From Paraburkholderia sp. ZP32-5 (GTDB taxonomy: Bacteria > Pseudomonadota > Gammaproteobacteria > Burkholderiales > Burkholderiaceae): a DNA stretch of 64,000 nucleotides. The notes beneath the pieces were generated by a model. It saw only the letters and a program-made list of their open reading frames with translations. It was not told the DNA's origin and made no database searches. Shown here one piece after another: positions 37,223 to 45,416 of this stretch. The stretch covers positions 1,488,001-1,552,000 of the forward strand of contig NZ_JAJEJP010000003.1 in NCBI RefSeq assembly GCF_021390495.1. Direction: 5' to 3'. A program made the position numbers and the translations under genes. Within the stretch, counting starts at the first letter, position 1. Every line of letters starts with the position of its first letter.

Positions 37223-38422
37223 TTAGTGCTTGGGTGCGGCGAAATCCTGCATCACGGTCGACTTCACGACGCGCACCGTCTTCTCGGAGGCCGGCGTATT
37301 GCGGCTGCGGCCGACGAAACGCGGCACGCCATCGGTGATCACGGCGGCGACCGCGGCGATGTCGCCGTTCGCGAGTGCATCGAGCGCGGTACGTTGCGTA
37401 CCGCCGACACACGCGTCGAGAATCACGACGTCCGCATCCTTGCCGACCTGCAGGAAGCCGGAGTTGATGCCGTACGTACGCGCGTTGTTACCGGTTGCCG
37501 CGCAGATTGCGGTTTCCGGAGCCATCTTGCGGCCGAGGCTCGCCAGATGCGTGATCGTGTACATCATGCCGAGCGGCATGATGCCGCTGCCGGTCGGTGT
37601 GTCGGTCGCGATCAGATAGCGGTCGAACTGGTCGGCATCGACGGTCATATCCGCCAGTCTCAGCAGCGTGCGCAGATTGCCGGCGGTACAGACCTGCATC
37701 GCGATCGTGCTTTCGTGCAGGATGCGCGGGAAATCGTCGTCCGGCATCGCAACCGGTCCGCCATTGATATGGAACGACACGTGCGGTTGCATCTTCAACA
37801 GGTGATCGGCCCAGATGCCCGACGAGCCCGGAATCGACGAGCCGCCCGTGTGGACCGTCGTGACCATCCCGTACTTCTTCGCCCAACCAATCATTTCGGC
37901 GTAATCGAACGGCGTCTTCACGCCGCCGAAGCCGGCCTTCGCGAGCCATACGCCCTGCGAAGCCACATCGCGCAGATCGTCTTCGGTGAGGCCCGGTTCG
38001 AGAATGATCGAACCGGCAAAAACACGCATGCCGCCCGGACGATATTCCTTGAAGCAACGTTGCGCCGCGACTGCGAGGGCCTTGACGCCTTGCGGATCGG
38101 TCGGACGGCCCGGCACGTGAACTTCAGACGCCGTGATCGATGTGGTCGTGCCGCCGTGCAGATAGCTTTCGAGGAAGCCAACCGTCTTTTGACGCGGCGT
38201 GTAATCCCCGAACGTGTTGTGCACCTGCGAATCGATGAGGCCCGGAATGGCGGTCGCGCCATCCGCGTCGATCACGACATCGGCGCTGTTCAGATCTGCG
38301 TCCGACAGCGTGCCGATCTTCTCGATCTTGCCGTCCGCCATCAGGATGCCGTCACCTTTCGCGAAAGGCTCGCGCCATTCACCGGTCACGATGGTCTTGA
38401 GGTTTACGATTGCGGTCTTCAT
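37223..38422 (-). CDS. Enamidase-like amidohydrolase with a changed HxH motif
   Basis: Amidohydrolase-superfamily protein of 399 aa resembling enamidase of nicotinate fermentation, which hydrolyses the ring C-N bond of 6-oxotetrahydronicotinate. Similar stretches are FGDYTPRQKTVGFLESYLHG, VHVPGRPTDPQGVKALA, HTGGSSIPGSS and HINGGPVA. Expected metal ligands K169, H191 and H218 are present, but the strand-1 HxH motif reads DSQVH, so the first ligand is Gln66. It lies between the DUF1185 gene (26 bp) and the monooxygenase (31 bp). Confidence 0.82.
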   Translation of the reverse strand: MKTAIVNLKTIVTGEWREPFAKGDGILMADGKIEKIGTLSDADLNSADVVIDADGATAIPGLIDSQVHNTFGDYTPRQKTVGFLESYLHGGTTTSITASEVHVPGRPTDPQGVKALAVAAQRCFKEYRPGGMRVFAGSIILEPGLTEDDLRDVASQGVWLAKAGFGGVKTPFDYAEMIGWAKKYGMVTTVHTGGSSIPGSSGIWADHLLKMQPHVSFHINGGPVAMPDDDFPRILHESTIAMQVCTAGNLRTLLRLADMTVDADQFDRYLIATDTPTGSGIMPLGMMYTITHLASLGRKMAPETAICAATGNNARTYGINSGFLQVGKDADVVILDACVGGTQRTALDALANGDIAAVAAVITDGVPRFVGRSRNTPASEKTVRVVKSTVMQDFAAPKH

Positions 38423-38448
38423 ACGTGCTTTATCTCCACTGCAGATGA

Positions 38449-39027
38449 TTAATAGAGGCCGTCTTCGCCCTTGACATCCTCGGCTCGCAGGCCGCCGACG
38501 CGCGCGCCGATACGGCCACGATTCGCGACCACGAACATCACGGCGATTTCGTCGGGCTTCGGACCTTCGGGGATGGCGACGGTCATGCCGTCGTAGTGCG
38601 AGCGCACATAGAGTGCTTCGCTGTGGGCCATCGGCACGTCGAGCGAAGCGCCGACCGCCGCGACTTTCACGCGCGACTGGAACCAGGCCTTGCCTCCGCC
38701 CACTGCCTCGCGCAATGGCTCGGCGTAGACGCTCGTCAGCAGCGCGGCGGCGTGTTCTTCCTCACCGGACACGCCGACCAGCGCGCCCTTGCCGTAGCTC
38801 TGGATCTTGTACGGAGCCATCGTTTCGACAGCGAGTTTCGCAAGTTGCTCACCGATTGCCGCGCTCCCCTCGGTCAATGCGGACAGATCCTCGACTTCCT
38901 GCCCCGCGTACGGATTCTTGAGAACCGCAACCACGGCGACCTTGCGCAACGGCTCTTCGCCCGCGTACTTGCCGCTCGGAATGTGATTCTCGATGAACGT
39001 GTGAATACCCTTGACCTGCAACTCCAT
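38449..39027 (-). CDS. Amino-acid-synthesis family protein (PF06684/DUF1185)
   Basis: A 192-aa protein of the poorly characterised 'amino acid synthesis' family, recognised from HIPSGKYAGEEPLRKVAVVAV, KNPYAGQEVEDLSAL and SYGKGALVGVSGEEEHAAALL. The biochemical role is not known to me. Members commonly sit in Burkholderiales catabolic operons with amidohydrolases. It is the first gene of the operon directly after the operator/promoter, so its product should be required early in the pathway. Confidence 0.8.
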   Translation of the reverse strand: MELQVKGIHTFIENHIPSGKYAGEEPLRKVAVVAVLKNPYAGQEVEDLSALTEGSAAIGEQLAKLAVETMAPYKIQSYGKGALVGVSGEEEHAAALLTSVYAEPLREAVGGGKAWFQSRVKVAAVGASLDVPMAHSEALYVRSHYDGMTVAIPEGPKPDEIAVMFVVANRGRIGARVGGLRAEDVKGEDGLY

Positions 39028-39081
39028 GCTGACTGACTCCGTGGTTGAAATCTCGCTGCGGATTGCAACGAGTTTTGTCTC

Positions 39082-39111
39082 ACTCTACGATTGTCGTACA
39101 ATGATAGTCAA
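39082..39111 (-). promoter_or_regulatory. Promoter with embedded GntR/FCD operator
   Basis: On the minus strand TTGACT (39106-39111) and TAGAGT (39082-39087) are separated by 18 bp. The spacer contains the perfect dyad ATTGT-CGT-ACAAT (39090-39102), which fits the FadR/FCD-subfamily consensus TNGTNNNACNA. Binding between -35 and -10 would repress the catabolic operon; the fused GntR regulator at 40034 is the obvious candidate. Confidence 0.72.
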
Positions 39112-39223
39112 GCATTTATCAAAATGAACTCAGCCACCTAGAGTAAACCCCGACAAAATAAATCTGGCAGTGCTGTAGAACTTTGCCGGGGCCGAGAATC
39201 AACCCTTCCACATGGAGTTAGAC

Positions 39224-39877
39224 ATGACCGCTGTGCTGTTCTCTGAAATGACACCCGCCCCGGAATGGGAAGGCGAATTCAACGACTGGTACAACACCGA
39301 GCACATTCCGCTGCGCATGCGCGCGCCGGGATTTACGAGCGCGCAGCGCTATCGCGCGAATGAAGGTCCCGCCTATCTGGCGGTGTATGAAATGGACACG
39401 GCCGGCGCGCTGAAGACGCCGGAATACCAGTCGATCAAGGGGCAGCCGAGCGAGCTGACGAAACGCATGCTCGGCGACGTCAGCGGTTTCACGCGCTACA
39501 TCGGCAATGAAAGTGGGCGCTGGGAAAAGCCTGAATCGGCGTCGATCAACGCAGCGGTGCTGTATGCAGTGTTTTTTGAAGTACCGGCCGATCGCGCGGA
39601 CGATTTCGATCGCTGGTACACCGAAGATCACATTCCGTTGCTGATGAAATGCAATGACTGGCTGATGGTGCGGCGCTTCGACATCATCGATGGCGAGCCG
39701 GGCAAGTACACGCATCTGGCGCTGCACTACCTCGCGTCGACCGACGCGCTATCGTCGCCGGAACGCGAAGCCGCGCGCGCTACGCCGTGGCGCGCGAAGC
39801 TGGCCGCGGAAAGCTGGTTCAAGGGGCACTACGTGGTGTTCGACCGTCTCGGCGCGCGGTTCCAGGCGGCTGCCTGA
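39224..39877 (+). CDS. Two-domain EthD/dimeric alpha-beta-barrel protein
   Basis: A 217-aa protein made of two similar ferredoxin-like halves: residues about 1-100 (EFNDWYNTEHIPLRMRAPGF) and 110-205 (DFDRWYTEDHIPLLMKCNDW), each with the DWYxTEHIPL-type signature of EthD-like barrels. Such proteins bind or isomerise small aromatic and polyketide-like intermediates. The start at 39224 is chosen over 39212 because GGAG lies 6 bases upstream. It is divergent from the enamidase operon. Confidence 0.78.
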   Translation: MTAVLFSEMTPAPEWEGEFNDWYNTEHIPLRMRAPGFTSAQRYRANEGPAYLAVYEMDTAGALKTPEYQSIKGQPSELTKRMLGDVSGFTRYIGNESGRWEKPESASINAAVLYAVFFEVPADRADDFDRWYTEDHIPLLMKCNDWLMVRRFDIIDGEPGKYTHLALHYLASTDALSSPEREAARATPWRAKLAAESWFKGHYVVFDRLGARFQAAA

Positions 39878-39901
39878 TCAGCGCCTTGATCTGTTGCTCG
39901 A

Positions 39902-39927
39902 CCGCCGCATTTTGCGGCGGTTTTTTT
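39902..39927 (+). terminator. Rho-independent terminator
   Basis: Perfect 8-bp stem CCGCCGCA / TGCGGCGG, 3-base loop and seven T residues, 24 bp after the EthD-like gene. It separates that gene from the fused GntR regulator, which therefore needs its own promoter. Confidence 0.92.
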
Positions 39928-39951
39928 ATCTGAGGGACCCGTTTCGCATCG

Positions 39952-39982
39952 TTTTGAAATGAGCTATTTTATTTTGAAATGA
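39952..39982. promoter_or_regulatory. Direct repeats upstream of the fused GntR regulator
   Basis: TTTTGAAATGA occurs at 39952-39962 and 39972-39982, spaced exactly 20 bp (about two helical turns), in a short AT-rich segment before the regulator start. It may be the promoter with a same-face binding site, possibly for the fused DNA-binding domain. Confidence 0.5.
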
Positions 39983-40033
39983 ATTGTGCTACATTGCAAT
40001 TTATGCGAGATTGTATGGTTGCCCAATAAAAAC

Positions 40034-41047
40034 ATGGACATCAAGGTCACCCCTCAAACCGTGCTGCTGCAAACCACCATGAAGCTGCGAGAGGCGATCA
40101 TGGACGGTCATTTTCCGCCGGGCACACGTCTTGTCGAAAGCACGCTTTGCGAAATGACGAACGTGAGCCGCACGACCATACGTGAGGCACTGCGGCGCCT
40201 GGAGTCTGAGCGGCTTATCGTCAACGTGCCCAATCGCGGCCCTTCGGTTGCCGTGATTACACCGCTCGAAGCGGACCAGATTTACCACGTGCGCAAGATG
40301 CTGGAAGGCGAGGCCGCGGCGCTGTTCACGCGCGAAGCGACCGCGGAAGACATCACGCGGCTCGAACACGCACTGCGCGATTTCGAAAGCGCGGTGAAGC
40401 AGCATCAGCCCACCGAACGTATCCGCGCGACGAGCGCGTTCTACGAAATTATCCTGACAGGCTGCGGCAACAAGATCATTCAGGAAATCCTGGCATCGCT
40501 GCTCGCGCGCATCAACGTGTTGCGCGCCAAATCGATGGCGAACGAGGGACGCGACTGGCACAGCGCGGATGAAATGCGCGGCATCTTCGAAGCGATCAGG
40601 CGGCGCGATCCCATAGCCGCTCGGGCCGCGGCCGAATTGCACGTCAATGCCGCGCACGAGTCCGCGCGCATCGCCTTCAATAGCGAACAGAAGCCGAAGG
40701 AAGAACCGCCGGCGCAAGAGCCGCCACCCGCCGAACCACGCATTCCCGTCATCGACGATGCGCTGTGGAAGCGTATCGCGGCGCTACTGCCCGACGCCAG
40801 GCCGAGACGCTCGCATAACCCCGGCCGCAAACCCATCACTGACCGGCAGGTGCTCTGCGGCATCCTGTATGTGCAGATGAACGATCTGAGCTGGAACGAA
40901 CTGCCCACGGAGTTGGGCTTCGGGTCGGGTGCGAGTTGCTGGCGTCGTCTGCGTGCGTGGCAGGAAAGCGGTGCATGGAAGGCCGTTGTACGGCTGCTGA
41001 AAAGCACGCCGTTGGCGAAGCAGATTGATTTCGGTTCGTCGAGCTGA
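40034..41047 (+). CDS. GntR/FCD regulator fused to an IS5-type transposase DNA-binding domain
   Basis: A 337-aa protein with two unrelated parts. Residues about 1-215 are a complete GntR regulator: winged helix (TNVSRTTIREALRRLESERL) and FCD domain (YHVRKMLEGEAAALF). After a Pro/Glu-rich linker (KPKEEPPAQEPPPAEP) the last 95 residues match the N-terminal DUF4096 domain of IS5-family transposases: DALWKRIAALLPDARPR, GRKPITDRQVLCGILYV, then WNELPTELGFGSGASCWRRL. The DDE catalytic domain is absent. ATG 40034 is preferred to the GTG at 39986. It is the likely repressor of the divergent enamidase operon. Confidence 0.88.
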   Translation: MDIKVTPQTVLLQTTMKLREAIMDGHFPPGTRLVESTLCEMTNVSRTTIREALRRLESERLIVNVPNRGPSVAVITPLEADQIYHVRKMLEGEAAALFTREATAEDITRLEHALRDFESAVKQHQPTERIRATSAFYEIILTGCGNKIIQEILASLLARINVLRAKSMANEGRDWHSADEMRGIFEAIRRRDPIAARAAAELHVNAAHESARIAFNSEQKPKEEPPAQEPPPAEPRIPVIDDALWKRIAALLPDARPRRSHNPGRKPITDRQVLCGILYVQMNDLSWNELPTELGFGSGASCWRRLRAWQESGAWKAVVRLLKSTPLAKQIDFGSSS

Positions 41048-41145
41048 GCGCGGTGTATACCTATCAGTCGTTCAGCGCGCGACGGGCTCGCGAAAATCGA
41101 AACATTCCAATCTCCGTCTCGCACTTTCATTGAGAGCGAACTAAA

Positions 41146-41170
41146 AAAAGCGCGAATACATCGCGCTTTT
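41146..41170. terminator. Bidirectional Rho-independent terminator
   Basis: Perfect 10-bp stem AAAAGCGCGA / TCGCGCTTTT with a 5-base loop, A-rich before and T-rich after. It lies between the fused regulator and the convergent hypothetical gene and can serve both. Confidence 0.88.
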
Positions 41171-41200
41171 CCGGGAGACACGGCGGAGTGCCGTGAAGGA

Positions 41201-41578
41201 TCAGTGAGTAATCACGCCGGCACGCGGACGACACACCGCATCATCGAGAAGCTCCGCCGCATACTGGGCGCTCATCCGGCACTGCCCGACGCCTTTTGCG
41301 TCAAGCGCGATGACCTGGAAAAGCTCCAGGTCGCCGGCGTTCATCTGCTTATAGCCTTCGACGGTATCGATCAGCAATTGCAGCAATCTGCTTTGCTCGC
41401 GGCGATCGGCAAGCGTGTTTGCAGAATGGCGACAGATCGAAGCAATAAGTTTGACCAGAGCATCGAATTGCTCTCTGTTCTGCTCGCAGACACGGAAAGC
41501 GGCCAAGGCCAATTTTTCGTATTTGAGAGCGTCTACAGGCGGGCGTGGCTTGGGTGGCGTTGTTCTGGATGTACTCAT
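41201..41578 (-). CDS. Hypothetical protein, helical
   Basis: A 125-aa protein I do not recognise. It has a Pro/Thr-rich N-terminus, then helix-prone segments (ALKYEKLALAAFRVCEQ; LLQLLIDTVEGYKQM) and a C-terminal part with Cys residues (GQCRMSAQYAAELLDDAVC). The ATG at 41578 has AGGAAG 9 bases upstream; the frame stays open to 42004 but that part has low-complexity Arg/Ser content. A good terminator follows the gene. Confidence 0.6.
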   Translation of the reverse strand: MSTSRTTPPKPRPPVDALKYEKLALAAFRVCEQNREQFDALVKLIASICRHSANTLADRREQSRLLQLLIDTVEGYKQMNAGDLELFQVIALDAKGVGQCRMSAQYAAELLDDAVCRPRAGVITH

Positions 41579-41769
41579 GCGGTGGTCTTCCTGTGATGAA
41601 TAGCTGGCTCGCCGCTCCCTCGCGAGGTTGGATAGGCGGGCGCAGTAGCAGTCCAGTCTAAACGTATTGCCTTCGGTGTGATTAACCTGGCGGGCTAAAA
41701 AGACACGCGGCGCTTTTATTTCGGAAGATTCCCAATGGGCACCTGCCGCGAAATAGCGCCCCGTTGTGC

Positions 41770-42642
41770 TCAGCTCCGATCGAGAACGAAGTCGTAGCTT
41801 GCTTCGCGGAACGGCCCGTCGAAACCGAAACGACGCGCGAGTTCGTGATCGGCGGGATGCTCGTGGTAATCCACCATCAGCGATGGCTTCACGCCGAACA
41901 CCGCGTCCGATTCCAGATACTTGTCGCCTTTGTTGAACACGTGCGTGACGAGCTTGCGATAACCGGGCGCGTCGATCATGAAGTGCAGATGCGCGGGGCG
42001 CCACGGATGCCGCCCGGTCGCATTGAGCATGCGGCCGACCGGGCCATCGGTCGGAATCGGATAGCTGACCGGTACGATCGTCGAGATCGCGTAGCGGCCC
42101 TCGGCGTCGCTACGGAAACGGCCACGCAGATTGCCGTGCGGCTGCTCGGTGTCCTGCCCGGAGTACATGCCGTTGTCGGCGGTCTGCCACACGTCGAGCA
42201 CCGCGCCCTCGATCGGCTCGCCGTCCGTCGTCAGCACGCGACCATGCACGAGCGCCGGCGTGCCGGGACTGAACGCGATGTTCTCGCCGTACGCGCGCTC
42301 CGGCATGCCGCGAATGTAGAACGGGCCGAACACGGTGGTGTCGGTCGCGCCGGTCGCGTAACGGTGATTGATTGCGTCGACCAGCATCGACACGCCGAGC
42401 GTATCCGACAGCAAAATGAATTCCTGGCGCACGAGGTCGTCGCACATCTTGCCGGTGTCGGTCAGAAAACGGATCGCCGACATCCACTCGGCCTCGGTCG
42501 GTTCGACCTCGCGCACGAACGCATGCATGTGCCGCACGAGGCTTCCCATTAACGTGCGCAGCCGTTCATCGGACGTGTTCGCGAAGCTCGCGATAACCTG
42601 TTCGGTTAGCTCGTGCTCGCTGTCTTTGCTGTTTGTCGACAT
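41770..42642 (-). CDS. Intradiol dioxygenase, hydroxyquinol 1,2-dioxygenase type
   Basis: Non-haem Fe(III) intradiol dioxygenase of 290 aa. The N-terminal helical domain of the catechol/hydroxyquinol group (ADTGK-like LTDTGKMCDDLVRQEFILLSD) is followed by the catalytic barrel with the signature LDVWQTADNGMYS, the ligand Tyr in GRYAI and YPIP, and the paired His of RPAHLHFMI. Sequence style and the adjacent maleylacetate reductase remnant favour hydroxyquinol (giving maleylacetate) over catechol. GGAGGAC precedes the ATG. Confidence 0.88.
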   Translation of the reverse strand: MSTNSKDSEHELTEQVIASFANTSDERLRTLMGSLVRHMHAFVREVEPTEAEWMSAIRFLTDTGKMCDDLVRQEFILLSDTLGVSMLVDAINHRYATGATDTTVFGPFYIRGMPERAYGENIAFSPGTPALVHGRVLTTDGEPIEGAVLDVWQTADNGMYSGQDTEQPHGNLRGRFRSDAEGRYAISTIVPVSYPIPTDGPVGRMLNATGRHPWRPAHLHFMIDAPGYRKLVTHVFNKGDKYLESDAVFGVKPSLMVDYHEHPADHELARRFGFDGPFREASYDFVLDRS

Positions 42643-42687
42643 GTGTCCTCCTTGATGGGTTTCCGCGCTGGCGCTGAGGGCGCTCAC

Positions 42688-42741
42688 AGGCCATTCAGGC
42701 CATTCAGGCCATTCAGGCCATTCAGGCCGCTCAGGCCGCCG
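42688..42741. repeat. Tandem 9-bp repeat
   Basis: The unit AGGCCATTC is repeated four times without error, then once as AGGCCGCTC and once more degenerate, about 54 bp in all. It lies upstream of the hydroxyquinol dioxygenase gene, within its expected leader or promoter. Slippage could change its copy number. Confidence 0.9.
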
Positions 42742-42839
42742 GCCCGTGCCCTGCCATGTGCGCTGCAACAGTGCGCGACGCACCGCGCTCCGCCGGCTGC
42801 GGATTCGCATACGGATTCTTGCATACGAGATCCGCGGCT

Positions 42840-43592
42840 TCATCGAGTCCGTGTTCCGGCGCCGATCTGTGCGAGCGAAATCGGCACACCGGGCGGGCGG
42901 TTCAATCCGAACAGCAGCGGCCGCGCATCGGCCGCATCCTTATGCAACACGTTCGAGAGCAAGCGCATAGGCCGCCGCATCGTGATTGTAGTGTGCGGTA
43001 GCATCGCCGCATGCGTCTGCGCGTGCGGCAAATTGAATGTGCCGCCGAGCGTATGACAGAGCTTTTGATGCAACGCCATCCCGACCGCGCCGACACAGAA
43101 GCCCGCGAGCCACGTACTGCAGAGCATGCGAATCACCTCCTCGGCCATCAGACTGATCACAGGGTTCGCGTCCTCCAGATACGGCGCTTCGACCGCATGC
43201 GCGATTGCGTTGACGCCTGACACCGCGGATACATTCGCGGGCAACGAAAGAGTCCGCGACGCATCGTAGATCACCGTGCGCGGTAACACACGCATATCGC
43301 GCCCGGTGCGCTCCAGACTCCCGTTGGTGAGGCTGTCGATCGGCGTCATCTCGGAGCCGGCATAAGTGGTCGGCACCGCGCCGATCGGCAGCGTAGATTC
43401 GAGCGCAATCGCCTTGCCAAGCCAGTCGTTCAACGCGCGCGCCCCTGTGCAACGAAGCTCTTCCCGTTCCGCACCCGCCTGTGCGGCGAAGACCGCCCCC
43501 ATCACACGACCATCAGATATTGCGCAAGTTGTCCACAGGCGTCGAGGGACGCCGCAGCCGACGCCGTGAATTAGCATGTTTGGGCCGGGCAT
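42840..43592 (-). pseudogene. Maleylacetate reductase remnant
   Basis: Iron-type alcohol dehydrogenase family remnant. The middle is clearly maleylacetate reductase (LGKAIALESTLPIGAVPTTY, AGSEMTPID, VSGVNAIAHAVEA, GMALHQKLCHTLGGTFNLPH). The N-terminal nucleotide-binding half has no match, roughly 35 residues are missing between IRMLC and STWLAGFC, and the C-terminus ends early. The normal length is about 350 aa; only about 200 residues are homologous. It should be inactive, so maleylacetate from the adjacent dioxygenase would need another reductase. Confidence 0.82.
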
Positions 43593-43644
43593 AGCCCAAG
43601 CCCAAACATGCTGGGGGGCTACCTGATATCACCGATATAGCGGA

Positions 43645-45086
43645 TTACGCCACGCCGCCACCGCACAAATACTTCAACTCGAGATAGTCATCGATTCCAT
43701 ATTTGGAACCTTCTCGTCCCAGCCCGCTTTCCTTCACGCCGCCGAACGGCGCCACTTCCGTGGAAATCCGTCATTCGTCAATACCGACAATCCTGTAATC
43801 CAGTCCCTCCGCGACCCGCCATACTCGCCCGATATCCCGCGTGTAAAAATAAGAAGCCAAACCGAATTCGGTATCGTTGGCAAGCGCGATAGCCTCCTCG
43901 TCAATGCTGAAACGAAAACCGGAGCTACCGGCCCAAAGGTCTCCTCACGGAAGAGCATCATTTCGCGTGTCGCATCGACAAGTACAGTCGGTTCATAGAA
44001 GTTGCCGCCTTTCGCGTGGCGCAGACTGCCCGTCGCAATCCGCGCACCCTTCGCCACGGCATCCGTCACGTGCTCGGAACCTCTCGCGACCGCCTTTTTA
44101 TCAATCAATGGACCGATCTCCACACCGGGCTCGAGACCGTCGCCAATCTTCAACTTTTCGACCTTTGCAACCAGCTTTTCGACGAAAGTGTCATACACAC
44201 CGTCCTGCACCAACAGCCGATTCACACATACGCAGGTTTGCCCTGCATTGCGGTATTTCGATGCGATGACGCCGTCGACAGCGTCATCCAGATCAGCGTC
44301 ATCGAACACGATGAAGGGCGCGTTACCGCCCAGTTCCATGGACGTCCTCTTGATCGTGGATGCGCACTGCGCGAGCAAGGTTTTGCCGATTTCTGTCGAC
44401 CCGGTGAACGATAGCTTACGGACCACCGGATTGGAAGCCATCTCCGCGCCGATTGCGCTGGCAGTACCGGTAATACACGAGATCACCCCTCCAGGAACGC
44501 CTGCGCGTTCTGCGAGCACACACAAAGCGAGCGCGGAAAACGGCGTTTGACTTGTGGGCTTGAGCACCATCGTGCCACCTGCGGCGAGCGCGGGACCAAA
44601 CCTTCGCGTGAGCATCGCAGCGGGGAAATTCCACGGCGTGATCGCCGCGCACACACCGACTGGCTGCTTGACGACAACGATGCGCTTATCCCGCTGATGG
44701 CCAGGGATGGTATTGCACTAAATGCGTTTTGCCTCCTCGCCGAACCATTCCAGAAACGATGCCTCGTACAGGATTTCCCCGCGGCTTTCCGCGATCGGCT
44801 TACCCTGCTCAATCGTCATGATGATTGCGAGATCCTCCTTGTTTTCCAGCATCAAATCGTGCCAGCGACGCAAAATCGCCGCGCGCTCCTTACCGGTATG
44901 CGCACGCCAGTCGTTCAATGCGAGTTCTGCCGCCCCGATAACTCGTCGCGTTTCGTTCACGCCCATTCGCGGAACCGTACCTAGCGACTCACCCGTCGCG
45001 GGGTTCGTCACCTCGATTGCGGCGCCATCGTCAACCTCTTTCTACTCGCCACCAATCAGACTTTTCCGTCGATGAAATTACTCAGT
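43645..45086 (-). pseudogene. Frameshifted semialdehyde dehydrogenase (ALDH) pseudogene
   Basis: A GabD-like aldehyde dehydrogenase broken into pieces in different frames: NFIDGK near 45075; a segment with nonsense TAG where Trp is expected (GGE-stop-KEVDDG, about 45040); an open segment 44718-45011 (VTNPATGESL to EEAKRI); an open segment 43734-44654 (CAAITPWNFPAAML, with the active-site ELGGNAPF and GQTCVC still present); and a C-terminal piece ([20 protein letters not shown]) in another frame, ending at TAA 43645. At least four lesions separate the pieces. It is a paralogue of the intact enzyme at 34488. Confidence 0.9.
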
Positions 45087-45416
45087 TCACGCTCTGACAA
45101 TGCCCCCCTTCTCTCGGCGCACGGTGTCCCACGGCACTCGCGAATCGGCCCACTGGTTCACCATGGACTCTCACACGATAGCGTCTACGCATGGCTCCGA
45201 GCCGCAATGAAGCACACTGCCCAGCCACCTGCTATGCGTGTCGCACGCAAACAAAAAAATTGACAATGCCCTCGCACCACAGTACGTTACTATTACGATA
45301 ACATACTAAGCAGGCGTTCCCGATGAGGTGCGCCGATCTGGCCGGCGGCCTCACGGAAGCCAGTGAGGAGCCGTTGCGTTTCGCGGGCTCCGTTTTCTCA
45401 TACGGATGAGGTGATC
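45087..45416. other. 330-bp upstream region of the SDR operon
   Basis: No gene is supported here. Its 3' half carries the promoter-like elements listed separately, and the start of the SDR gene follows. Confidence 0.5.
45260..45306 (+). promoter_or_regulatory. Promoter with overlapping imperfect palindrome
   Basis: A consensus -35 box TTGACA (45260-45265) is followed after 17 bp by TACGTT (45283-45288). The -10 lies inside GTACGTTA-N9-TAACATAC (45282-45306), arms matching at 7 of 8 positions, so a regulator bound there would control initiation of the SDR operon. Confidence 0.6.

Noticed and set aside
42640..42843. N-terminal extension of the hydroxyquinol dioxygenase with repeated PEW units
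   Set aside because: The frame is open through the 9-bp repeat, but GGAGGAC and the usual N-terminus place the start at 42642; the repeat is untranslated.
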